Shown one piece after another: positions 35,242 through 43,010 of a DNA stretch of 64,000 bases. The notes beneath the pieces are model-generated. The model was not told the origin of the DNA. It saw only the letters and a program-made list of their open reading frames with translations, and did not search any database. Numbering within the stretch: the first letter of the stretch is position 1; every line of letters starts with the position of its first letter. The translations under genes and the position numbers were made by a program. This stretch comes from Chryseobacterium daeguense DSM 19388 (GTDB taxonomy: Bacteria; Bacteroidota; Bacteroidia; Flavobacteriales; Weeksellaceae). The stretch is from positions 248,001 through 312,000 of the forward strand of contig NZ_AUMT01000003.1 of the NCBI RefSeq assembly GCF_000430825.1, given 5' to 3'.

Positions 35242-36837
35242 TTAAAATCCTTTCGCCTTATCAATAGCATAAGCCATTAGATTATGGAGAAATCTTTCCT
35301 GGGCCGTGTCAATCAGGTTTCCTGAAATAGATCCAGACTTAAATACACCTTCTGCCCAGACAAAAATAACTCTTCCATTGTATCCACCCAGAGTCCACAC
35401 GGCAGGAGAACCATCTGCTGCGGTAGCATAAAGCGTACTGCCACTCGGAAGCCTTGATGATGTCACTTTTACAGATGGACCACTTACGGATAAAGAAACC
35501 CCTCTTGAATCACCGAAAACACTGCTAAAAGCATTAGATGAGCTGGCTGATGCTGTAGTATTGGAAGGGCCTGCAATATTGTTACCAGAAATGCCAAATA
35601 TATTGCATAATGTATCAAGATAGTTATTTCCATCCACATCCAGTGTTACAATAAGAACCCCACCTAAATTAACAAAGTCTTTAAGCCTGTTGGCTGTTCC
35701 TTCGTAAATATAATATCCGGATGAAGTCATATTGATAATATCAAATTTTGCTTTAAGTTGCGCCCCAGTATCATTTGTAAGTTCATCATACATGATAGTA
35801 GTTTCATAACCGCTGCTTTTAGTATATGTACCTGCAGGCCCATAATTTGTTGGGTTCGACAATTGTGTTCTGAAGGCTTCAAATTCGCCTGTCCCAGATG
35901 GCGGAAAAGGTCCCGCTCCATTAACACCAATTTTTATAACGGGTCCACCCACAGTGCGTGTTAGAGTACAGGTTTTACCTCCAATATTAATAGCAAAGCT
36001 GGCAATCCCTTTTCCTGAAGGAGTTCCTGTAATAGTATACGTCAAAGTTCCATTACCGTTTGCAAAGCTTCCAGCAGAAACCTTAGCTGTAAGACCTGTA
36101 ACACCTGTAGAAGTAACCGTCTGACCACCATGGGCACCTCCGTTTCCTCCTGAGTATGAAATTATAGACTTTACGTTACTCGCTGCTGTTCCAGAAATAA
36201 GACTACCGTTGTGGGTTGCTCCTGAACAATTTAATGATGAAATACTGCCTGGTGCTCCTGACACGGATCTTGTCAGGGTGCATGACTTTCCACCTATATT
36301 AATGGCAAAAGAGGCATTACCCGATCCAGATGGAGTACCTGTAATTGTATATACCAATGTCCCACTTCCATTCGCAAAACTTCCGGAACCTAAGATAGCA
36401 GTAAGACCACTTACTCCTGTTGATGAAACAGTCTGCCCGTTATGAGCCCCACCATTACCACCAGTATAGGAAATAGATGAAGAAACTCCCGATGCAGCCA
36501 TACCAGCTACCAGACTTCCAGTATTTGTAGCACCAGTGCAATCTAAGGATGATATGATACCTGTTCCGGGATTTCCAGAATCTGAACAGTCTCCTTTCCA
36601 CATGGTAGTGTTCCAGTACTGCATACAGTTTTCATCTGTATTGTAAATCATAAGTCCGGCGGGCTTTACTGAAATACTGTCCCTTTGGGAAGTACTTAGT
36701 CTTGGGGGTAAAAAGCCCTTGTTACTTGAAGTAAGATCCAACACGGCACTTAGATGTGGTTGTGCTGTTCCTATACCTACTTGAGAGAATGCCGTGACTG
36801 TAAAAAACATCATGGCTATAAAAATAAATTTTTTCAT
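35242..36837 (-). CDS. Secreted repeat-containing surface protein, intact paralog
   Basis: 531 residues. Signal peptide (MKKFIFIAMMFFTVTAFSQ), a short VGIGTAQPHLSAVLDLTSSN block, then the joint SQRDSISVKPAGLMIYNTDENC that is broken in the paralog at 20614. Two ~95-residue modules follow (about 95-190 and 195-290), each with GANGGAHNGQTV-like and SFANGxGTLxYTITGTPSG motifs and a single Cys in NIGGKxCTLTR. The C-terminal 230 residues (IKIGVNGAGPF..) include KFDIINMTSSGYYIYEG and RLKDFVNLGGVLIVTLDVDG, resembling a flavodoxin- or glutaminase-like alpha/beta fold; this is uncertain. No T9SS sorting domain seen. Role probably adhesion or display (inference). Confidence 0.7.
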   Translation of the reverse strand: MKKFIFIAMMFFTVTAFSQVGIGTAQPHLSAVLDLTSSNKGFLPPRLSTSQRDSISVKPAGLMIYNTDENCMQYWNTTMWKGDCSDSGNPGTGIISSLDCTGATNTGSLVAGMAASGVSSSISYTGGNGGAHNGQTVSSTGVSGLTAILGSGSFANGSGTLVYTITGTPSGSGNASFAINIGGKSCTLTRSVSGAPGSISSLNCSGATHNGSLISGTAASNVKSIISYSGGNGGAHGGQTVTSTGVTGLTAKVSAGSFANGNGTLTYTITGTPSGKGIASFAINIGGKTCTLTRTVGGPVIKIGVNGAGPFPPSGTGEFEAFRTQLSNPTNYGPAGTYTKSSGYETTIMYDELTNDTGAQLKAKFDIINMTSSGYYIYEGTANRLKDFVNLGGVLIVTLDVDGNNYLDTLCNIFGISGNNIAGPSNTTASASSSNAFSSVFGDSRGVSLSVSGPSVKVTSSRLPSGSTLYATAADGSPAVWTLGGYNGRVIFVWAEGVFKSGSISGNLIDTAQERFLHNLMAYAIDKAKGF

Positions 36838-37600
36838 TGTTTGTCTACTTTTTTCTTTTAGTTCTTAAGAATTGTCCGAAACGACTATTTTATCCAGGTT
36901 AGAAGATTGAGGGAAAAACTTTTAACCTTATAATATTTTATAATAGGCTTACCTATTTTAATAATAAATTTGTGTTTTTAGAATCGTTGATTGTGTAATG
37001 GATAATACTCTGTAATTATCAGCATATGAATTCTGACTACTTGTGAATTCTTTGATTTGTTCAAAAAATTTAATAAAATGCTTTTTGAAATTAAATCGTA
37101 TCAGAATTGCTGACCTGACTGAATTTTTTTTTCTTTTAACCATACTTAATGTTTTAAATGTTTAGTATTATTATTTATTAATTACTTTATCTCAAATTGA
37201 GCAATGCAAAGTTCAGTCTTACAGCCAACTAAATAATCCCTTTAAAGTCAGATTATTATAAAAAAAAGACAAATCTTAAAATAAGGAGCAGGGCCAGAAA
37301 CCCTGCTCACAAACACTAAACACAAAACACCAGAATAAAATGAATTTTATTCTATGTATTCAAAAAATTCATTAAATTTAGAATATAGCAACAGTAAGGT
37401 TACATCAAGAAATGAAATATTGTAAACCATTTAATAGAAGATCCTTATGTGGTAGTTAAAGTCGCTTGTTATATTTACAAAGTACCTCAAATAAAAAAGC
37501 AATTAATTCCCCTATAAGGTGAATTAATATAACAAAAAGACAAATTATTATTTAGTGAAAATTGGTATATCTGGCTTACTGTTTCAGTAGTATTTCATTA
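36838..37600. other. AT-rich spacer with one hairpin
   Basis: No credible gene. Hairpin GAGCAGGG/CCCTGCTC at 37286-37308, with AAACACTA at 37311 and AAAAAAAGACAAA at 37261. A further AAAAAGACAAA lies near 37537. Confidence 0.5.
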
Positions 37601-37726
37601 TCAAAATTTCTTTGCATTGGCTACCCGCTCCACCACTTCATGTAATTTTATGTAAGTTCCGGCAGGGCAGGAACACAGTATCATACAGATCGCAGTGGCT
37701 AAAAGTAACTTTAATATTGATCTCAT
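37601..37726 (-). CDS. Very short lipoprotein (41 residues)
   Basis: ATG at 37726 to TGA at 37601. A hydrophobic signal with a lipobox-like LCSC is followed by PAGTYIKLHEVVERVANAKK. The N-terminal pattern (signal, Cys, Pro, Gly, Tyr-Ile-Lys) parallels the candidate immunity lipoprotein at 24817 (CPGGSYIKYK). It may be a true micro-lipoprotein or the remnant of an immunity-like gene. Same strand as the small membrane protein upstream, which has its own terminator in between. Confidence 0.5.
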   Translation of the reverse strand: MRSILKLLLATAICMILCSCPAGTYIKLHEVVERVANAKKF

Positions 37727-37807
37727 AGATAAAATTTAATTAAATCAACATAAATACACACGGATTTCAAATATTAATTTAAATTCCATTTAAAATTTCC
37801 TCACAAA

Positions 37808-37830
37808 AAAGCCGGCAAGAAGCCGGCTCA
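37808..37830 (-). terminator. Terminator of the small membrane protein
   Basis: GCCGGC/GCCGGC stem (37811-37816, 37822-37827); on the minus strand a T6 run follows. Confidence 0.8.
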
Positions 37831-37874
37831 GATTTTATAGTATTAACGAAATTATCTACTTGTAAAAAGGCAAT

Positions 37875-38099
37875 TTATCCAAAAAACTTATCTGCAATAA
37901 GCTTATACATATATAGAAAAATACCCACAAATAATAAAATGAACCCTGCGGGAATCAGGAAAAAGAAAGGCTCATTAAGAGTACCGTCCGATGCAGTGCT
38001 TGATTTTGTAGCATCCATGGATTCGGTAATCATTTTTATGACAAAACATAAAACTCCGGCACTTAAAATAGTGATTGATAATAAATTTAATTTTTTCAT
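37875..38099 (-). CDS. Small two-TM membrane protein
   Basis: 74 residues from ATG 38099 (MKKLNLLSITILSAG). Two hydrophobic segments, LLSITILSAGVLCFVIKM and PFFFLIPAGFILLFVGIFLY, flank a polar, Ser/Thr-rich loop. No family recognised. Own terminator downstream. Confidence 0.6.
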   Translation of the reverse strand: MKKLNLLSITILSAGVLCFVIKMITESMDATKSSTASDGTLNEPFFFLIPAGFILLFVGIFLYMYKLIADKFFG

Positions 38100-38207
38100 T
38101 TTTGTTTTTTTTAACTGATGAGAATCTTTCAAAACGTATGCCATGAAAGTATATTACCATACACTTTAACCAAATAGGCAAAAATGCATAATATTATTAA
38201 TTAAAAA

Positions 38208-39044
38208 CTATTTAACAACACAATAATTACCATTCCAAAGATAGGTTTTAGTGGAATATTTTTTCTTTTCCCTGTCTCGTTCATCCTTTTCCATTTCTTC
38301 CATTTTAAAAATAAAAGCATCAGGAATTCCACCTTTATCATTCGGGAAAATGAATTGCTCAGAATGATAGTAAACATCGGCATCACCCACATTCATCAGT
38401 TGGGGCAATGCAAGAAGTTTTTTACCTGTAAATAAAACATATTGGTCATAACCTGCGACACCGCAAGCCTCACCGGAAACAGATGCTTTCAGTGTGAACT
38501 CCACGTTTTTAAGCTTATGATTGCTTTCAATAATAAAAGATGCGAAGTTCAGGCTTTCCCCGGAACCCGTATCAAAGAAAACCTCATCCAGCAATTTATT
38601 ACCTTCCAGCATTTTGATCCCTGCAATATTCTGTTTATAGTTTTCATTAAATTTTTTATCCTTCCTGTCTATTGTTTTTGATAATCCGAAAAGAAAATCA
38701 TAACCGTTTTTATTCCTGTGACCTATGCAAAGATTACCGCCCCAGATATAACCTTCCGAAGTTTTACCCTCCTTTTCATAAGAGATTTTGTACCAGTTGG
38801 CGCTTCTTTCACCCAGCTGCAAAACAGCTTTCTCTTTTTGTTTGATTAAAACCTGCTGATTTGTTTTCAAAGAATCTATGATTTTTGACGTAGCATCAGG
38901 CTCCTGGCGAATCCTTGACCAGTCGGTAAATACTTTCTGGATTTTATTCTCTTCAAAATTAAAGATCCCGTTGGCATAAGATTCTTCCTGTGCAGAAAAA
39001 AACTGAATCAGAATTAAAAATAAAGCAGTGAATAAAGGTTTCAT
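38208..39044 (-). CDS. Secreted SH3-domain protein
   Basis: 278 residues. Signal peptide (MKPLFTALFLILIQFFSAQ), then a bacterial SH3 type 3 fold (residues about 38-105): DWSRIRQEPDATSKIIDSL, VLIKQKEKAV, NWYKISYEKEGKTSEGYIWG. The C-terminal 170 residues are beta-rich and not assigned. SH3b domains often bind cell-wall peptides or act as spacing modules in secreted proteins. 17 nt downstream of prmA on the same strand, possibly an operon by proximity only. Confidence 0.75.
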   Translation of the reverse strand: MKPLFTALFLILIQFFSAQEESYANGIFNFEENKIQKVFTDWSRIRQEPDATSKIIDSLKTNQQVLIKQKEKAVLQLGERSANWYKISYEKEGKTSEGYIWGGNLCIGHRNKNGYDFLFGLSKTIDRKDKKFNENYKQNIAGIKMLEGNKLLDEVFFDTGSGESLNFASFIIESNHKLKNVEFTLKASVSGEACGVAGYDQYVLFTGKKLLALPQLMNVGDADVYYHSEQFIFPNDKGGIPDAFIFKMEEMEKDERDREKKKYSTKTYLWNGNYCVVK

Positions 39045-39061
39045 GGTAAATTAGTTTATCA

Positions 39062-39889
39062 TTATTTTTCAAGCAGCAGGCTCACCCATTCCTCACGCTG
39101 CAATTGTTTTTTAAGCTCCAAACCATTTTCTTTTGTTACCTCCAGAATATCATCCACATCGAAGAAACATAGTCCTGAAAGCAAAAGCTTACCACCATCA
39201 TTTAAAACAGAAACATACGTCGGAATATCTGAAATTAAGATATTTCTATTAATATTCGCTAAAATAATATCATAATTTTCTTTTCCTAAATTCTCTGCAG
39301 TTCCCAGCTCAATATCAAGCTCAACACCGTTTCTTACTGCATTTTCTTTTGAGTTTTCCACTGACCATTCATCAATATCGATTGCTTTGGTATTGCCGGC
39401 TCCGATTTGTTTGGCATAAATTGCTAAAACAGATGTTCCACAACCCATATCCAGGACTTTTTTATCCTTAAAATCAATATCCATCATCTGCTGGATCATC
39501 AAATGTGTCGTCGGGTGATGCCCTGTACCGAAAGACATTTTCGGCTGAATGATAATTTCATGCATTCCGGGAACAGATTCATGGAATTCTGCCCTGATCA
39601 GTACTTTATCATCAATATTTATAGGTTCGAAATTCTTTTCCCATTCTTCGTTCCAGTTGATGTTTGGCATTTCCTGAAATGTATATTCTATTTTCACCTC
39701 TTCATTCTGAAAAAGCGGCAATGCTTTCAAATCTTCTTCATTAAATAAATCTTTCTGAATATATCCTAAAATACCATCAATTTCTTCCGTAAAGCTGTCA
39801 AAACCGATTTCTATAAACTCTGCCATTAATATTTCGTTCCAGGGCTGAAGCGGAGAAATTTTGAAATTGAATTCTAAATAATTTTGCAT
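39062..39889 (-). CDS. prmA: Ribosomal protein L11 methyltransferase
   Basis: 275 residues from ATG 39889 (MQNYLEFNFKISPL). SAM-binding motif KKVLDMGCGTSVLAIYAKQIGA and the substrate-side PKMSFGTGHHPTTHLM are both present, as is the NPPY-type motif in the form LANINRNILI. PrmA trimethylates ribosomal protein L11. The N-terminal L11-recognition domain is shorter than in E. coli, as usual for Bacteroidota. Confidence 0.93.
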   Translation of the reverse strand: MQNYLEFNFKISPLQPWNEILMAEFIEIGFDSFTEEIDGILGYIQKDLFNEEDLKALPLFQNEEVKIEYTFQEMPNINWNEEWEKNFEPINIDDKVLIRAEFHESVPGMHEIIIQPKMSFGTGHHPTTHLMIQQMMDIDFKDKKVLDMGCGTSVLAIYAKQIGAGNTKAIDIDEWSVENSKENAVRNGVELDIELGTAENLGKENYDIILANINRNILISDIPTYVSVLNDGGKLLLSGLCFFDVDDILEVTKENGLELKKQLQREEWVSLLLEK

Positions 39890-40324
39890 GTGAATAATTT
39901 GTTGCAAAAATAAAGAATTAACATTAGAATCCGGCTGTAAGTATCAGCGATGTCACACCGAGCCTGCCGAAGTTTTTTTTTAACGCAAAGGATACAAACT
40001 TTTTTTGATATTGTTTTGTATTTTTTGTTCGCAAAGGGGTTACGTTGTCATTGCGAGGAGCGGAGCGAACGAAGCAATCTCTTTGTTTGAAGAATTATTT
40101 TGATTTGTTTCGTGAAAAATTTCACCAATTAAAAGTGAAAAAAATTATGAGATTGCTTCGTTCGCTCCGCGCCTCGCAATGACGTGAAAAAAGCGGGCTA
40201 AAGCCCGCTCCTATTGATAATTCCAGAATTAGTTTTACAAAAGCCCACCCTTTTATAGAAAAGAATTTACTGCATTTCTAATACTAACTTCTAACTTCTA
40301 ACTTCTAATATCTAACCTCTATTC
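39890..40324. repeat. Spacer with inverted and heptad repeats
   Basis: Contains a half unit of GATGTCACACCGAGCCTGCC (39949), a long inverted repeat at 40049-40184 (GTCATTGCGAGGAGCGGAGC facing its near complement, arms about 35 nt), GCGGGCTAAAGCCCGCTCC at 40193, and TTCTAAC heptads at 40281-40318. No gene. Confidence 0.7.
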
Positions 40325-41038
40325 CTATGGATTTGTAGAAAAAATAGAACCATTGGCAATCAGGGCTCTTCGGTTCATTTTAAGAATATCCCTTACCCAT
40401 TCTGCAAAATCTTCCGGCTGTAGCACTTTATCGGGATTACCGTCCGTAAGGCCTCCCTGGATGGACATATCTGAAGCAATCGTACTCGGAGTCAACGTTA
40501 CAACCCTGATATTCTGCTTTCTCCATTCCGCCATCATGGATTGGGATAAGGAAACTACCGCCGCTTTTGAAGCCGCGTATGCCGACATGTTCGGACCTCC
40601 TTTTAAACCGGCTGTAGATGCTACATTTACGATATCACCTTCCCCTTTTTGCTTCATATAAGGATAAACTGCTTTTGCAGTGTAATACACCCCGAAAAGA
40701 TTGGTTTTAACAACCTGTTCCCAGGTTTCAGAAGGCATTTCTTCAATGCTTCCAAAATCTCCGATTCCGGCGTTGTTAATTAAAATATCAATCCCGCCAA
40801 GCTGCTCTGCCAGAGATTCGATGCCTGCTTTTACCTGAATTTCATTGTCCACCGTAAAAACTGCGTAGGCTGCATGCACTCCTGCTTTTTTAATTTCTTC
40901 AACAGTCATTTTAAGGTTTTCCTCATTTCTGCCCGTAATTCCTATGTTTACGCCTTCATTTGCCAGTGCCAAAGCCACCGCTTTTCCTAATCCTCTTCCG
41001 CCGCCTGTAATGACAGCGTTTTTCCCGTTTATATTCAT
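40325..41038 (-). CDS. Short-chain dehydrogenase, 3-ketoacyl-ACP reductase-like
   Basis: 237 residues from ATG 41038 (MNINGKNAVITGGG). Classical SDR: cofactor motif TGGGRGLG, NNAGIGDFG, Ser of VNVASTAGLKG and YAASKAA catalytic Tyr/Lys. Resembles FabG-like ketoreductases acting on acyl or small ketone substrates with NADPH (the Arg in ITGRNEE supports NADPH). Isolated gene; specific substrate not predictable. Confidence 0.88.
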   Translation of the reverse strand: MNINGKNAVITGGGRGLGKAVALALANEGVNIGITGRNEENLKMTVEEIKKAGVHAAYAVFTVDNEIQVKAGIESLAEQLGGIDILINNAGIGDFGSIEEMPSETWEQVVKTNLFGVYYTAKAVYPYMKQKGEGDIVNVASTAGLKGGPNMSAYAASKAAVVSLSQSMMAEWRKQNIRVVTLTPSTIASDMSIQGGLTDGNPDKVLQPEDFAEWVRDILKMNRRALIANGSIFSTNP

Positions 41039-41156
41039 TTTTATAGAATTTTTTACTGTTTGCAAATGTACAAAAGATGTTTTCTAAACACTAATAAACA
41101 ATGTTTTTAGCGTAATGATTCTCAACAGCTACTATTTGACTGTTTTAAAATGAGAA

Positions 41157-41272
41157 TGACTGCAACTCTAGCCCCGATAGAAACGGCATCCTTTTTTGTT
41201 GCGGCTGAAGCAAAGCGGAAGCCGTAACAAAAAAGATATAGTGGATAGCGGGAAAAAGCTACAAATAAAAAT
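41157..41272. repeat. Interspersed hairpin element, copy 2
   Basis: Flanks TAGCCCCGATAGAAACGGCA and GATAGCGGGAAAAAGCT match copy 1 at 6178-6307. The stem (41191-41206 with 41220-41235, one mismatch) has a different sequence. Confidence 0.65.
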
Positions 41273-41277
41273 AAAAC

Positions 41278-41304
41278 AAAACCAGCTCCTGATGAAGCCG
41301 GTTT
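41278..41304 (-). terminator. Terminator of the metallophosphoesterase
   Basis: AAACC-GC arms facing GC-GGTTT with a mismatch; on the minus strand a T-rich tract follows. Confidence 0.6.
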
Positions 41305-41331
41305 CTATTGAAAGTATAGTAAAAATGAAAA

Positions 41332-42915
41332 CTAAGGAATAAGAACTGAGTTTTGAACCTCAAATTCTTCTGATGTTGAGAACTGATTTCCATACATATC
41401 CATCGCTCTTACCTCAACCTTATGTTTTCCCAATGATAGTTTATTTCCGAATCCTCCTACCCAGATGTGTCTCGACATTTCAGGGTTTGAAGGCCTTCTT
41501 CCCGGGAAAAGATTCTGTGTGGTATCCCACTTGAAAACGGACATTGCAAAGTTTGGATCGATGGTTTCATCGTAATCCATATCTTTCCATTCTCCGCCGT
41601 CTATTCTGTATTCCACTTTGTCTTTTTTGCTTCCAATAAAGAAATTAGCCAATACTTTTGCAGAAGTTTTTGATGGGAAAGGAATTACTTTCGGAACATA
41701 TAATTTGATCTGATAGTCCTCCGGTTTTCCTGCTGTTTTGTACTTAACTTTATACTGATTATCATCAAAACTGATGAAAGAATATCCTTTTGCCGTACCG
41801 TCTCTCATGGTGGAAGTCGGCAACCCGATTTCATCTGAAGTTCCTGACCACCAATCGCCGCAGGTAGTTCCTACGTTGTATTCGTGAAGGTCTTTTGAAC
41901 CATTCCATCCTGCCTGTTTTCCGTAGAAAATCTGCTGCTGAATGTGAGTGTGGGCCGATAAGATCAATGCATTTTTGAATGGCGTTAAATAATCAAACAG
42001 TTTCTGACGGTCAGAATTTCTGAAATTATCTTCGTTTTTGTGATCCAGCGGAATGTGGAATGAAACAACCACCAGCTTATTTTTATCAACCAATTTAAGG
42101 TCGTTTTCCACGAATTTCATCTGATCTTCACGGAAACCGCCCCAATATCCTTTTCCGTCTCTTGGATCCGGATATAAAATATCATCCAAAATAATGAAGT
42201 GAACATTTCCGTAATTGAAAGAATAGTTGGCCGGCCCGAAATTGGATTCAAAAGTTTCATCGGAAAGCATATCTTCCTTGGCATCATAGTTCATATCATG
42301 GTTACCCATAACGTTGTACCACGGTAATCCCACTTCTTTCATCACGTCTGCGTAAGGCTTTTGAAGGCTCAGATTGTCTCCTACCAAATCTCCTAAGCTG
42401 ATTCCCAATACTGCATTTTTCTTGGTATTCTTAACTTCATTTACAATCGCTCTTCTGAAGTAATCAAGCTCTTTTTCCGTGTAAGGCTGCGGATCCCCGA
42501 AGACAAGAATATCGAAGTTTTTGCTTTCATTTTGTTTGTTTAATGCAAAGTTTACTTCTTTTGGAAGCTCGCCTGTAGGCGCTGATCCTTTATATTTAAA
42601 CTCTGCCGGAGAACCTTTTGGCTTATATTGATAATAATATTGAGGAAGATTATTTCCATTCACCGGAGTCATATATCCTGAAGGCTTGATCACAAAAATG
42701 GTCTGTCCATCCTGAACCGGAAGGCTGTATCTTCCGTTTTTATCCGTTAGAATAACCTGTGTCCCGTTGGAAACCGCTACCCCTTCGATTCCTTTTTCTT
42801 TGTTTTCTTTTTTTTGGTTTTTGTTGCTGTCTTCATATACATATCCCGAAACAGAAGCCTGTGAAAATGCCATCGCTGAAATTAATAGACATGGCATTAA
42901 AAATTTTATATTCAT
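41332..42915 (-). CDS. Calcineurin-like phosphoesterase with N- and C-terminal beta domains
   Basis: 527 residues. Signal peptide (MNIKFLMPCLLISAMAFSQ). An N-terminal metallophos_N fold with SGYVYEDSNKNQKKENKEKG, then the calcineurin core with metal motifs DILVFGDPQPY (D-x-x variant of DxH), GISLGDLVGDN (GDxxxD), NVMGNHDMNY (GNHD) and ALILSAHTHIQQ (GHxH variant), then a C-terminal beta domain (VLANFFIGSKKDKVEYRIDG). Exported phosphodiesterase or phosphomonoesterase. It sits 95 nt behind susD on the same strand, so probably processes what the SusCD pair imports (inference). Confidence 0.9.
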   Translation of the reverse strand: MNIKFLMPCLLISAMAFSQASVSGYVYEDSNKNQKKENKEKGIEGVAVSNGTQVILTDKNGRYSLPVQDGQTIFVIKPSGYMTPVNGNNLPQYYYQYKPKGSPAEFKYKGSAPTGELPKEVNFALNKQNESKNFDILVFGDPQPYTEKELDYFRRAIVNEVKNTKKNAVLGISLGDLVGDNLSLQKPYADVMKEVGLPWYNVMGNHDMNYDAKEDMLSDETFESNFGPANYSFNYGNVHFIILDDILYPDPRDGKGYWGGFREDQMKFVENDLKLVDKNKLVVVSFHIPLDHKNEDNFRNSDRQKLFDYLTPFKNALILSAHTHIQQQIFYGKQAGWNGSKDLHEYNVGTTCGDWWSGTSDEIGLPTSTMRDGTAKGYSFISFDDNQYKVKYKTAGKPEDYQIKLYVPKVIPFPSKTSAKVLANFFIGSKKDKVEYRIDGGEWKDMDYDETIDPNFAMSVFKWDTTQNLFPGRRPSNPEMSRHIWVGGFGNKLSLGKHKVEVRAMDMYGNQFSTSEEFEVQNSVLIP

Positions 42916-43010
42916 TTTTTTTTATTATTTATTTAAAAATTCAGAGATTATGAGATTTAGAAATTAGATTTTTTTTAAATCTTAAACTGAACCTGAGCCT
43001 TAATCTCAAC

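Noticed and set aside
36958..37143. 61-residue minus-strand frame in the spacer upstream of the second surface protein
   Set aside because: Basic, AT-driven composition, no family pattern, no promoter or conserved partner seen.
40281..40318. Possible CRISPR-like direct repeats
   Set aside because: Heptads without unique spacers; no cas genes in the window.
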